DNA of 64,000 nt from Pycnopodia helianthoides (GCA_032158295.1 CM063250.1:6125001-6189000), one strand, 5' to 3'; shown: positions 45,967-56,754, numbered from the stretch's first letter. Made by a program: numbers and translations. The notes: generated by a model from the letters alone, not told the origin.

Positions 45967-48121
45967 TCATGTATTTCCACTTGACTGCTTCTGTTTCACT
46001 AGCCTTGATCAAGGCGTTGGAGTTTTGTCTTCATTTATTTATTTATTCTTTGCGCCGCGCTACCCGCACGAGCTAGCTACATATGGCCTACAACTATGAT
46101 TATTCTTTGCGCCGCGCAACCCGCGTGTGTGTGTGTACGTAGTGTTGGATACAGCACTGCGGTATGGGTGTGCGCCAGCTCTGCGTGTGTATGTATGGTG
46201 TATGCGTGTACTAACTGAGTCAACGCCTTGACGGTTCTGTGTTGAAGCCATGAAGTCATTACTATAATGCGCGCGGAAGACAAGACCCCATTGTTCAGTG
46301 GAAGTCATGTTTAATAAATAGACGCTGTTTTGTTTGTAGTGTAGTGGGTGTAGAAAGACCTTAGAGTTTTATTACCCTTCCACTGTTTATACTTCCCCTT
46401 TAAGCTCTTCCAGCACCCCCTCAGTTAATTTCTTAGGAATCCTTGTAATAAACAATGAACCCTCTTGCATAATCCTTGCATAGAGAAAGGACCACAGACT
46501 CTGGTAGTGTGGTGTGGTTAGTCACCCCTGTAATTAACTTGAGATAGCAGCCTGGCAGCACAAGGGGAACACTCCACATTTATGTGTTCTCCTGATCCCA
46601 TCACAAGCTTTGATAATCTTTTCCTGTTTCAACTATAACTGCTATGGACTCGGTAAGCTTACACTTTGTTTTATTATTTAGTTGTTTAATTAGTGGATTA
46701 TTTTGACAATCATAATGTTCCTGTATTTCTTTGGAATTTCATTTCTAAAGTTATAATCTTGGATTTCATGTTTAAGAATAAGATTTTGTGTTTCTTAAAT
46801 TTGCTTGAAGAACTGTATTTTGATCACTTGTATTTCTTGTTGTTTTATTTACACAGGTTTTAAAGCCATTTTGATTTTAATTTGTAACCTTCTTTGGCAC
46901 TGTGTTTTGTTGTTTTTATTTTATTTTAGTGGTTTCTATAAATTCCTTCTTTTTTTTAAAAGTATTCTGGGTTCAGTTAAAAGGGGTTACTATTGGTCTT
47001 GGTTTAGAGTTCCCTGTCTATTGCTATATCTCGATCACTGGTTTCGCTTTTGCCTCATAATCAATAAAGTAATTTTTATATTTTTTTCTTTGCTGAGAAC
47101 CCTACATATTTATGAGTTGTCGTCCCACTTCTTGCATTTCCTCGCGCCTTTACCCTATTCGATCCTTAGATTAAGTGAGTTTCCCCAAGGTTTAGTTTTA
47201 TTTTCATTTATTTCAAAGTGTACCCTTTTTCCGGGTTACATACACTCACATCGCATCACGCGCGCAGAAAGCATGACACAAGCTCGTGATTGGACGTCAA
47301 AAATGAATCATTCATTAATTTGTTTCATCCTGCGTTGTCAGCAATAGGTCTGACGAAATATTTGAATATTCATGATCTGCATACCAGTATATCCGAGAGC
47401 CCCCCCCCCCCCAATTTTCGTCCAATAGTGGACGAAATATAAAGAAACACATAGATACAGACGGTACAAGGCTGTCGGCCTGACGGCCTGAGCATGCGGA
47501 CAGTAATACGAGTGCGGATGACCTGCGCACAGTAGTCGTATGGGCGTCGTGCGATGTGATACACACATTATGCACAGGTTACGGTGGGTTTTACGGCGTC
47601 GGAGTGAAAACTGCGACTGCCTTGAGCAAGGCTACTGTTTCACTTGTATATATCTGTTTATGTGTGGTGTCATGTAATTTAGCCTTCGAGAAAGATTCTG
47701 CTAGGGTCGAAATGTCAGGCCATTAATAACTATTTGTTTGCATTTAGTTTAAAAACGTTTAACTTACAAGCAAATTGTTACATGAAAACGTGGGCGACCC
47801 GTTGTGGTGACCATAGAGCAAGGACCATGATGCTCTATGTGGTGACTGTGCAAATATGTGCCTATAAAAAAACACCACAGCGTTTCGTTGACGATCGTAA
47901 CGAGACACGAAAATACGTGAATTAAATAACAATTGCTATGAGTGGAGACTTTTCTCACGGGCATTACTAATTATTGACAGAGCCAATATAGCCTAATTAG
48001 CCATGAAAACACAAGTAATGTGATTAACGACGGAGGCGTTGAGTAAACACTACTTGACTGGTGCTGATGGAACGATGCGAGGAGAAAGTCTAAAATGGTG
48101 CTATTAATCACAATGAATTAC

Positions 48122-48343
48122 CTTTCATACAACCCATGGAATGTCGAATTTCATCCGGACGTTTCCGTAGCAGCGAGACATTGAAGAATCTGACGGGGTC
48201 ACTCGGTCGTTGTGACGGTACCGTGTTGACACCACCGAGCCGAAATTTGGCGCACAGGCACGGATTGTCGGACACTACCCAGTGATATCGGCCGTCGACC
48301 AGCTGGTCCGGCTCTTGCGAAAAGTAGCAAGTGTGTGCGACCA
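48122..48343 (-). CDS. secreted FAMeT-domain-like protein, exon 2
   Basis: A 222-bp symmetric phase-1 exon between the acceptor TTTATTTCAG and the donor AAAG-GTAATT. It encodes VAHTCYFSQEPDQLVDGRYH through RHSMGCMK. It has four Cys (HTCYF, NPCLC, MGCMK), consistent with two disulphides in an extracellular module, and an NVS glycosylation site. No enzyme motif is recognised in this N-terminal part. Confidence 0.75.
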
Positions 48344-48451
48344 CTGAAATAAACACGGGTTAAATTGTGTATATTAAAAAGGGGATGAGTAGAAAAATTG
48401 ACATCATGCTTATGACGTCATTTGAGGGTAGAGGTCAAAAGAAGGTTGCTC

Positions 48452-48565
48452 ATGGGTGCACCCCATCAAATAATCTCCCATAGCATACAGTGCAAAATGC
48501 TAAATATCCCAAAATACACGAAAAATACTCAGAAGTCTCACATGCTTTTAGCAGTAAAAGGAAAA
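48452..48565 (+). repeat. dispersed repeat W, copy 2
   Basis: Parallels 45557-45660 (GGGTGCACC, AAATGCTAAATAT, CAAAATACAC, AGTCTCACA in order). Confidence 0.6.
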
Positions 48566-49010
48566 TTATTAATTAACTCTTGAATTTTTATTATCTACTC
48601 AATTTTATACGGGGAGTCCCTAGGCCCGTTGAGTTATTCTCCCTCCAAATAAAAACACCCCCTACACAGTTGTAATTTTCAAAATGTCCGAGCATCAATC
48701 TTGAAAAATGTCCCTACACCTCTCAGCAAATAGGACCATTTATTTCAGGGCCTACGTCATCCTAAATACCCCAAGTTGGAAGTCAGCAACCCCCAGGTCA
48801 CAATTGGGCAACATTTTTACACTGAAACACTTTCTGGGGGCTCTAAAATCTGTCTAATACAGAACATTTTGAGGGCCTACCAAAAATAATGAGCTCGACG
48901 CTCTGTTTTCTCCTATGTGGTGGGGTGTGCACCCTCATGTGCGCCGCGCAGTTTTATATTGTGCGTTGTCCATTGTTGCATCATCGTTTACCTATAGATA
49001 GTTCCCAGAA

Positions 49011-49194
49011 GACGCCATCTTTACGGGCAAAGTGCATTTTGGCTTGCAGGTGCGTCAAGCGCTCAACTTATTAACGCACCCGCGTTGTTCACTGACCAAT
49101 CCTGCAATGAGTTTCGTGAAATGCGCGCGTGTTGCACACCGTTCTCACACGAAACGCACGACTGTTTGTTCTAAACTGCCCGTAAAGATGGCCG
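49011..49194. mobile_element. MITE, family O
   Basis: 184 bp with inverted ends GCCATCTTTACGGGCA. The interior is CpG-rich. No second copy in the window. Confidence 0.75.
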
Positions 49195-49222
49195 ATTTAC
49201 GTCATACTGCATCTATAATATT

Positions 49223-49262
49223 ACAATCATTGATCTATAGTATAATGTAGATCAATGATTAC
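49223..49262. repeat. short hairpin
   Basis: AATCATTGATCTA and TAGATCAATGATT form perfect arms with a loop of about 10 nt. Confidence 0.8.
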
Positions 49263-49282
49263 AATGCTTAAGGTATCATTAT

Positions 49283-49400
49283 CAGGGGCGGATCCAGGGG
49301 GACCTTCAGGAAAAAAGGGAGAGAGACACCAACAAGGGGGAAAATGAGGGAGAGACCAAATTAATTACATACCTGTGGTGTTTTTTTTTGGGGGGGGTGG
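49283..49400 (+). mobile_element. hAT-like element, left end only
   Basis: CAGGGGCGGATCCAGGGGG is the typical start of a widespread hAT family. No matching inverse end is seen, so the element is truncated. Confidence 0.45.
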
Positions 49401-49507
49401 CTACTAAAAACCCGTACCTCGTACACTTTGTTTCATTTTGTGGACCTCTATTATGGTGGCCCTGAAGGGACATCGCACATCGCAAACGTGTGCGCACACG
49501 TATAATA

Positions 49508-49850
49508 AATGTCGTGAAACCAGTCGCGAATGTGTTCGCACACGTAAGCCCGATTCATACTTCCTGCGAATGCGAATGCGAAGCGAATATTGACGTCACA
49601 AATTCGCAACGAATGATTCGCAGCAGTTGAGCTGTGCTCAACTCTTGCGAATTATTCGCAGCGAAAACAGAGTTGTGACGTCAATATTCGCATTCGCATT
49701 CGCATTCGCAGGAACTATGAACCGGGCTTTATGCAATGTCGTGAAACGATTCGCGAATATGTGCGCTTACGTATGCAATGTCGTGAAACAATTCGCGAAT
49801 AATGTGTGCGAACACGACGTATATGCAATGTCGTGAAACAATTCACAACC
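49508..49850 (+). repeat. tandem repeat of about 45 bp, split by MITE P
   Basis: Units of the form ATGTCGTGAAACAATTCGCG followed by a GTGTGCGNACACGTAT-like part occur at about 49508, 49735, 49775 and 49827. MITE P (49546-49730) sits between the first and second units. Confidence 0.75.
49546..49730. mobile_element. MITE, family P
   Basis: 185 bp with inverted ends AGCCCGATTCATACTTCC, extending through repeated GCGAATGCGAAT and ATTGACGTCACAA blocks, so the element is nearly one long hairpin. Comparison with the uninterrupted tandem unit (CACGTATGCAATG) indicates a TA (or TTA) target duplication, as in Tc1/mariner or PIF-type insertions. Confidence 0.8.
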
Positions 49851-50543
49851 CCTGGACCGCCCATCAGCCGCCCAAAGCGGTACACTGTTATACGTGGTAG
49901 GAGAAATCGCTCACCAGCTTGTATTTATTTGGAGAAATAAAAGTAACATCACAATGAACTAAATCAAGTCATATAGCAATCAATTTTAATTTCCCCTTTT
50001 CACAGTGGCCTTGCTAAATGTTAACGCCAATGATGATGACATAATGTAGCTCTCATCAAAACCAAGCTCATTCGTAACCAACAATGTAATTTTCTTTCAT
50101 CATGATGAAACCGTAAAAAACGAATGCCAATAGCAATTAATCAGTATGACATTTGATGCTAGGTAAAAACCTTCACAAAGGTATATTGTGTATTGCACTA
50201 AAAACAACCACCCTAAAATTTACCGGTAACCGTTAACGAGGGGCACTTATTGTTATTGAAATAAGCTGTGAATTATTAAACGACAATATAACGAAAAGGT
50301 CAAAACATTGTTTTCGTAAATAGGCCTAATAAGCCTTGGTATCTTTTAAAATTTGAACCACGATTCTAGCAATATTTTGCTAGGGTCTTGATAACTAAAC
50401 ATTTTTTCCAGCAAACTCGGGCCCGCGCAGGGACTAGAGGGTCAATAAGGCTCAGTGCATTGATTCAGTCACTATTTATTGTGGTGTATCCATAGTTTTT
50501 CATTGTAGTGTCAATCATTGTACTGCACAGTTTTGATACACGG
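49851..50543. other. intronic DNA, nothing recognised
   Basis: AT-rich, without a supported repeat. Confidence 0.45.
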
Positions 50544-50565
50544 GGGCCCAATTTCATAGAGCTGT
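50544..50565 (+). mobile_element. family I MITE, left end (interrupted copy I3)
   Basis: GGGGCCCAATTTCATAGAGC is the family I end. The copy breaks at a TTAA where the family F element inserted and resumes after 50929 with family I-like CAGAATATAAATTTGCT-type sequence; its right end is not found. Confidence 0.6.
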
Positions 50566-50569
50566 TTAA

Positions 50570-50924
50570 AGGCCCTGTACACTATTGGTAAGATTGAAAA
50601 ACACAATGTTCACAGATTCACACATAACTTACATGATTTAAAGTAAGTAATGGTAGAAAGGGTTCCTTGAAATATTTCTGCCTAAAAATGCTATCGTTTC
50701 TGAGAAATGAATAAAACAATAGTTTTTATCGCGCGCAATAATAAACTCGATGTTTGAAAAACAGAAAACACATAAGGTCTATTTGCACTATTTTCTCGTG
50801 ACCTCGATGACCAATTGAGCTCAAATTTTCACAGGTTTGTTATTTGATGTATATGGTTAATCACACAAAACATGAACTTTGTTTGCGACTGTTTTGTCAG
50901 CTCTACCAGTCCTGTATAATACCT
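50570..50924 (+). mobile_element. TTAA MITE, mosaic family F
   Basis: 355 bp between TTAA at 50566-50569 and 50925-50928. The left end, AGGCCCTGTACACTATTGG, resembles family B; the interior (TTGAAATATTTCTGCCT, GAGAAATGAATAAA, TTTTCTCGTGACC) follows family A; the right end is the inverse of a family E end (AGGTATTATACAGGACTGG). Confidence 0.8.
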
Positions 50925-51060
50925 TTAAACAGAATATAAATTTGCTCACAAGAATAAGGCTATATGCAGTCCAAATACAATGCCAAATGTATAAGCATTG
51001 AATCATTGACGGGTTTCCTGCTTATGTTTGCTTAAAGGTATTATACATAATTGGTAGAGC

Positions 51061-51552
51061 GAGCGGCGGCGCTACGGGGGGGGGGGGGGCACGGGGGGGG
51101 GGCAAATCCCCCCAGTAATTTTGTTTGCCCCCCCCCCCAGTTTTTTCCCCGATGGCGGAAATTGAGTTTAATCCCAAACGATTGCACCCAATTTGTTACA
51201 ATGTTGTTTGCGCTGTAAATAATAAACTCAATTTCATCCATCATAATTAGCTGGCACCATCAAAAAAGCCCAATACACTTTCCATCTCCGGCAATGTTAA
51301 TAAAATGTGGATTTATTTATCTGTACAAGCTTGGAAACTTGTTATAAATAGAAATGCATTGTCTGCCCAAAACCGTAAGCAGCCATTGTACACGCAGTTC
51401 GCACAACACGTCACATTCACACAGTGCAAAATCTTATTTCTGGAGTGAATTGTAGGCTTATACAGTACATTATAGACTTTTTTGCCCCCCTAAATTGAAG
51501 TTTGCCCCCCTCTCGCCCCCCCCCCAGATTAACAGGTCTGGTGCCGCCACTG
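51061..51552. mobile_element. hAT-like non-autonomous element G, copy G1
   Basis: 492 bp with ends GAGCGGCGGC and the inverse CAGTGGCGGC, flanked by an exact 8-bp duplication GGTAGAGC (51053-51060 and 51553-51560). Long G and C runs lie near both ends. The 8-bp duplication and CAG-type ends are hallmarks of hAT transposons. The core (about 51135-51480) is nearly identical to 56945-57270. Confidence 0.9.
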
Positions 51553-51651
51553 GGTAGAGCGACTAAAATATTGTCACAAACAGTGTTCATGTTTTGTGTG
51601 ATAAACCATAATAATACATGAAATACCGAAACTTTTGAAATTAAGGCTTAA

Positions 51652-51999
51652 AGGGAAGGTAATCGCTCTTAAAATTAATGGCAATAAAAACGTACTTGGT
51701 TAGAAGCAGAGCAGCTTTCGATAGTATAAAGCATTTTGAGAATCATTTCACTTCGGAGTAATGTGGTTTCGGAAAAATATATTAGTTTTCATCTGAAAAA
51801 AATTGAATCTGAGAAGCGTTTCTGTCAGAAACGTTTATCAGATTGTGTATTCCTATTCGGAATTATTCTTCCTGCGTGGACATAAACGCTACCACCTTTT
51901 GAAATGATATTTTCACAGGGTAGTTTTATTGTATGTATCTACATTTATACAGAATTAAATCAATCAAACGGTTCAAAAATCCAAAGGTGTACCTTCCCT
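51652..51999 (+). mobile_element. TTAA MITE, family D', copy 2
   Basis: 348 bp with ends AGGGAAGGTA, between TTAA at 51648-51651 and 52000-52003, inserted in family E2 exactly where E1 has a single TTAA. It shows the central hairpin GAGAAGCGTTTCTG/AGAAACGTTTATC and the TTTTCACAGGGTAGTTT block. Confidence 0.9.
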
Positions 52000-52312
52000 T
52001 TAATCCATTTGTGAATTGGGAGAAATGGTAAAAAAAAAAAACATGCACAATTTTTAGCATGTATTTTGGTCGTAACAACCGATATCAGCTGTTGCAGGTT
52101 TTGTTTAGGTTATCAGATACAGTTTTCTCGAATATGACTTCATTGCTGAGGAAAATATTTCACAGAAATAGCCCCGAAAGATGCTATATGGTCCGATTTT
52201 TGGCTGATTTGACCCGAAATTTTAGTTTTTAAAGTTCAATTATTTTTTATAATAGATTTCAGCAAGTTTGAAACCTTCATTTAAGGCATTGCAGAAATCC
52301 ACCGTACGTTGA

Positions 52313-53215
52313 TTAAAAACTAAAAATGAACTATAGGCATTATCTCACGTCCATCTCGCCACGTATACAAACATTTTGCATGTTACATGTATTTTTGTGC
52401 AAACTGTGTGTGGCATTATGCGGCAGTTTTGGCGCGCTGTTCGTGTTGGAAACAGCATCATCTTTCAAAATTCGTTTTTTGAAAAAGTTACTTATTGAAA
52501 AAAATTCTTTAGGCAAAAAATCGCACCATCTGCAACTATAAAGTAGTTGCACGAAAACAATCTACTAGGTAGTTGTAACAATTAAAAACTGCAAATATAT
52601 ATTATTATGGTTGGGATCTCACGTCCATCAGCCATGTACAAACCATTTTGCATTGTCCGTGAAAATGCGAACATGCTTTTGTACAGAAGACGAGCAGAGT
52701 ATACTGTTCGAAACGTCGAGACCAAACCGGCTCTTTTCAGAGCCAACACTCCCACAAAAGAGATTTTACACATGGTTGTTTTCTATTCATATTTATGTTT
52801 ATAGTTGCCCTTATGCTTTTGTACAGCTTTGTCATTTTGAAATAGCATCATCTGTCAAAATTTTGTTCAGAGAAAAACAAATCAAAAACTGGGGTTTTTT
52901 TTGGCGAAATTCGCTCTAAGCAACTTTCCGGTATTGAATGCACGGAAGAAGAAAAAAACAGCCAATGACAATTAGTACTTAATTAAAAACTAAAACTGAA
53001 ATATCGCCAGGATCCGCCAGCCATGTAAGAACAATATTTTCCAAGTTACGTGTATTTTTATGCATCATCCGTGTGGCATAATGCAAAACATTTGTGTTGT
53101 GGTTGATCGTTTTGAAAAAAGCATCATCCGTCAACAAAATGCGTTCAGAGAAAACGGTTTTTTTAATCAACTTTCTTTTGGCGAAAATCGGGCCATGCAA
53201 CAAAAGGCAAATCTC
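52313..53215. repeat. diverged tandem repeat, three units of about 280-385 bp
   Basis: Units begin near 52313, 52580 and 52975 with AATTAAAAACT-like sequence. Each carries, in order, CCATC/CCAGCCATGTA, TTTTGCAT or TTACGTGTATTTTT, a GCATCATC block and TTTTGGCGAAA-type sequence. Short frames on both strands within it differ between units and are not coding. Confidence 0.6.
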
Positions 53216-53514
53216 AACAAGAAAAGAGAAAAACCCGAGGTTTGTCCCATTTTCTTTTTAAAGCTCATGGTTTTTGGATGAAGTTTAGGCGAATCGGCTA
53301 TCTATTCCCATGGAAATAATTGGTTGAGCACGATTTTTAAAGTTTCTGCCTCATGATTCTTAATTCCCTTCACATTTTCGTCCGCATCAAAATACCTATG
53401 TTCGTTATAAACGACCGCCAGCAACCGTGTTTTCAAGCAAATTGAGATTTGCGGCTGGAGTGTCCTGGCGCTGAATTTAAAAATCGGCTGTATTTCTTTC
53501 GTGTTGCAACTTAC

Positions 53515-53560
53515 CGCTTGTTAATGTCAGTGAAGCAGCGAAGACACCCAACGTAACCAT
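53515..53560 (-). CDS. secreted FAMeT-domain-like protein, exon 1 (signal peptide)
   Basis: ATG at 53558-53560 opens MVTLGVFAASLTLTS, then G before GTAAGT (phase 1). Joined to exon 2 it reads MVTLGVFAASLTLTSVVAHT, a good signal peptide with likely cleavage after the small residues near position 18. With exons 2-4 the coding sequence is 723 bases, 240 residues, with no frame conflict at any junction. The start is the first ATG of the exon; an upstream promoter was not identified. Confidence 0.7.
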
Positions 53561-54266
53561 CCTCCCTGCATGCAGATCGATCCGGTTAGATCACAGTACC
53601 ATGACTTGGATTTATGACTGTGAACTGAACGGAACTGAATAATTACCGCTGCTCTTGTACACGTTTAGTGATTGTTGTTTTTTTCTTGATTGAAATTGAA
53701 TCTTCGACCTCTCAAGCAACCAAGCAGTAGGCCCTATACTTTTAGTTGTTAATCGTCGTGCAGAAACTGTGACAGCATCAATAATGCGTCGAGTCCGCTG
53801 GCTGAGTCAATACAAGCTTTCATTGTCTTAATGTATAGCAATCATCACACACACACCCACACACACCACTTCACCAATATGCAAGGTTTGTATATCGATG
53901 CGCCACTTGGCACCAAGGCCTCCAATTCTCCTTCAAAGCAATTTATGCCGTCCATCGTGTTACCATGGTGAATAATACACATTTTGATTTTTCTTATTTT
54001 CTTTTATGGCATTTATTGCGGTCGATTCGCGTTCCAATTAACATTGTTGTAATATTATTTTAAAGGGAGTAACCTGTTGAGAAAAAATATTCTCGTGATC
54101 TCCAACATTTACAATGGTTTGAATTGTTCATTGGTAAAAAATAAACATTACTTATTTTACTGGGACATCATGCACGACATTACACTTTAAGATGTTTATG
54201 TTATCTTTGTGAGGTTCTGTATGGTTGTGATTTTGATTTAATATCAGCAAAGTTGCCACTCTTCTG
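53561..54266. other. upstream of the FAMeT-like gene, nothing recognised
   Basis: Contains a CA-rich microsatellite at about 53846-53867. No clear core promoter. Confidence 0.45.
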
Positions 54267-54270
54267 TTAG

Positions 54271-54550
54271 AGGCGCAGTACACGTTTGGTAATTGGAGCC
54301 TACTGATTGTGTTAATCCTATATAAATTTAGGTACATACAAGAAAATCATCCAGTGAAACTTTCTGACAGAAACGCTTCTCAGATTCAAATTTGGGGGAA
54401 TAAAAAGTGATATATTTTCCATAACCGTAGTACTTCGAAGTTGAAAGTTTCTCCAGATTCATTATACTATACCCAAAGCTGCTGTGCTTCTTATAGTAAG
54501 TTTTTATTACCATACATTTTCAGAGTCATTACCAAACGTGTACTGTGCCT
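54271..54550 (-). mobile_element. TTAA MITE, family D, inverted copy D2 with internal deletion
   Basis: 280 bp with ends AGGCGCAGTACACGTTTGG and the inverse. Left site TTAG (54267-54270), right site TTAA (54551-54554). It lacks about 100 bp of the family D interior, including the TTTTCACAGG block. Confidence 0.85.
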
Positions 54551-54710
54551 TTAAAAGACACCAAAATGCACAACAGTTTGATTTGAAATAATACACATAC
54601 AGACTATTATACAAACAGTGTATTATACAAACAGTTTCATGGCTGACCACTCACAGTCTAACAACAGAGACTTCTGGCTTTAATCACAAAATAATCATTG
54701 CGCACTTTAA

Positions 54711-55097
54711 AGGAACCCTTACAGAATTGGTAAGAAAAACACTTGTAAAAATATACTTTTTGATCACAGATTACATCAAACTTACACGGTCTAATGATGA
54801 TGATAGTAGAAAACATCCCTTGAAATATTTCTGTCTGAAATGCCATATTTGATGAGAAATTAATAAACTAATTTTCCGATTGGAGTTTATCGCTCAGTGA
54901 GCGTTTTATTCATTTGTTGAATCTATACGATTTCATGCAAATGTGTAATCGGTTTTTCACTATTTTCTCGTGACCCAGACGGCCGATCGATCTCAAACTT
55001 CTACGGGTTTGTCAGTTTATGTATATGGTGGATTACATAAAGTGCTTACACTGTCAGCAACTGTTTTGTTAGCAAAAACCAATTCTGTAATGTTCCT
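54711..55097 (+). mobile_element. TTAA MITE, family A, copy A5
   Basis: Complete element between TTAA at 54707-54710 and 55098-55101, with a small difference at the left end (AGGAACCCTTACAG). Confidence 0.9.
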
Positions 55098-55101
55098 TTA
55101 A

Positions 55102-55653
55102 TTAAATGGCGCAATGAGCAGAATTCTACCTCCGCAATAAAATATTCATTCTATAATTGAATTTTGTAGTAGTTTGTGTAAGGCCTCTGCATATTTTTTT
55201 AAACTATAGTAATATGGTTTTGAAAAATTCAATGCCCATGCCAACAGACAATCTCCGCATTCATCACATGTTTTTTTTCATCGTTTTCCTGGGGAAGGTG
55301 AGTTGCAGCTATACTCATAGAATTTCCCTTGGAATTGTGCTGCCGAACTGTGTCCCTTTTGCATGTCATTAGTGTATGGTATGGTTGTCTCAAACGTTGC
55401 TTGAATTTGCCCGTTTATCAGGGCCTTAATAGTTGTTGCGTCGGGTGGAACCGGTTATAATCATCGGGGCAACCAATTTACAGAAGACAGCCATTCAGAC
55501 GGTCACTATGTTTTAAAGAAAATAATTTCCAGTGTCTTGCTATGGGATTGTGTGCAGGTCGTTCATAATAATGCGCGTGTTTCGTTGGTTCGTTGGTTCG
55601 TTAATAGATCATTAATTTCTAGATTGGCAGGGCCGTGGAGAGCCAGCCAGCTA
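55102..55653. other. intergenic, nothing recognised
   Basis: AT-rich. Tandem CGTTGGTTCGTTGGTTCG near 55582-55600. Confidence 0.45.
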
Positions 55654-55978
55654 ATGGACCTTTCCCATGAAATAATATGCCAATTTCATTCACGCATGCG
55701 TACAGACACTATTGGTTGGCAAATACTATTGATCTACATTATATGGCAAATACCATAGAGTTGTGCACTAGGCAGACGCACAAACGCGTGTTCATCACGC
55801 ACCATCAGTCCCCTACAAAAAGGCGCCAACGAATAGGGGAGAGTGCAATCACGCGATGTTCAGTTTACATTTCATGATGGGAAGCAGCGGCGGCGCTACG
55901 GGGGGCACGGGGGGGGGTAGCCCTATATAGGACTCTTCCTCTGTGCTGTACACAGATACAGAGTCCTAAATATTAAGG

Positions 55979-56551
55979 CCCGTTTCTGGGGCGGAAAAAT
56001 TTCAAAGCTTCATATCTCAAATCTTACCTGCAAGAAGCCACTTATTTCACCAGATTCCATTCCATGGCAGCAACACTTTTCTGCGGTGGTTTTGTCGTCA
56101 TATATTCCTCACAAATCCGTCATTTTCGTGAAATAATGCAGGTCCCAACGTTAAAAAATCCCCAAACTTTAGACACAGTTTATTAAGAAAAGCCACGACG
56201 CGTGTGCTGTGTTCGCGTGTGCACCGTATCCTGAGTGCACAGCGTTAACATGCAAACGCAACGCACGATATGCGCGTCATGCGTCATCTTGCATCATCTT
56301 GCGTCTTACACGCGAATGTACGCGTACGTGGACAACTGTGATCGTGAAAATACGATCACAACGGGAATTTCTTAACGTTGGGAGCTGCATTATTTCACGT
56401 AAATGACGGATTTGTGAGGAATATATGACGACCAAAACCCACCGCAGAAAAGTGAATGCTGCCATTAAGTGTGAATCTGGTGAAATTAGTGGCTTGTTGG
56501 AAGGTAAGATTTGAGTTATGAAGCTTTGAAATTTTTCCGCCCCAGAAATGG
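55979..56551. repeat. fold-back with arms of about 170 bp
   Basis: The left arm (55983-56153) starts TTTCTGGGGCGGAAAAATTT; the right arm (about 56372-56549) is its near-complete inverse. They surround about 218 bp of CpG-rich unique sequence. It may be a separate MITE that entered before or during capture. Confidence 0.85.
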
Positions 56552-56656
56552 TACCTGATATCTAGCCCTGGTAGGACGTCAGTATCCGTTGCACTGCACT
56601 GACCGAGAATGTACTTACACCTTAAGGTTTGCTAGCCATGTATTTTTTCTTTGCAG

Positions 56657-56754
56657 TCAGCAACTTGACATAAGAGCAAATGTTACTGATGCATTCCTAG
56701 CAAAATTCCAGCTAACATCTGAGGAGATCAAGGCATTGAGGGGACCTAGAAATG
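56657..56754 (+). pseudogene. COG6: captured exon of COG6 (conserved oligomeric Golgi complex subunit 6)
   Basis: After the acceptor TTTTTTCTTTGCAG the frame reads [20 protein letters not shown] then [12 protein letters not shown], ending AATG before the donor GTCAGT. This corresponds to the conserved N-terminal region of animal COG6, recalled as KLEIRAQVADAFLSKFQLT then SDEMSLLRGTRE in vertebrates. COG6 is a subunit of the Golgi tethering complex. Only this 98-bp exon with short intron flanks is present, no other COG6 exon is visible, and it lies between the ends of a hAT-like element. It is therefore most likely a captured fragment, not the working gene. The open reading and intact splice sites suggest that capture was recent or that the exon could still be spliced into a host transcript. 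Confidence 0.8.

Larger units (their letters stand above)
44487..48121 (-). other. intron 2 of the FAMeT-like gene
   Basis: A phase-1 intron of 3635 bp that holds MITEs C and A4, one copy of dispersed repeat W, a CT microsatellite and otherwise unrecognised AT-rich DNA. At 46046-46068 and 46103-46127 there is a direct repeat TTCTTTGCGCCGCGC. The 180-residue hydrophobic frame at 46805-47347 is rejected as a gene. Confidence 0.65.
51036..52170 (+). mobile_element. TTAA MITE, family E, copy E2, with two insertions
   Basis: Starts after TTAA (51032-51035) with AGGTATTATACATAATTGG and follows E1, but is interrupted at 51061-51560 by a hAT-like element and at 51652-52003 by a family D' element. 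After removing both, the remaining parts align with E1 to about CATTGCTGAGG, then fade out near 52170; the right end is lost. Confidence 0.85.
48344..53514 (-). other. intron 1 of the FAMeT-like gene
   Basis: A phase-1 intron of about 5.2 kb, packed with mobile DNA: repeat W copy 2, MITEs O, P, F, E2 and D', a hAT-like element, and a three-unit diverged tandem repeat. Donor GTAAGT at 53514-53509, acceptor TTTATTTCAG. Confidence 0.65.

Noticed and set aside
46805..47347. 180-codon plus-strand frame with many hydrophobic residues
   Set aside because: The DNA is T-rich, which by itself gives Leu/Phe/Ile-rich frames. It lies in the intron of a minus-strand gene and shows no helix spacing or family pattern of a membrane protein.
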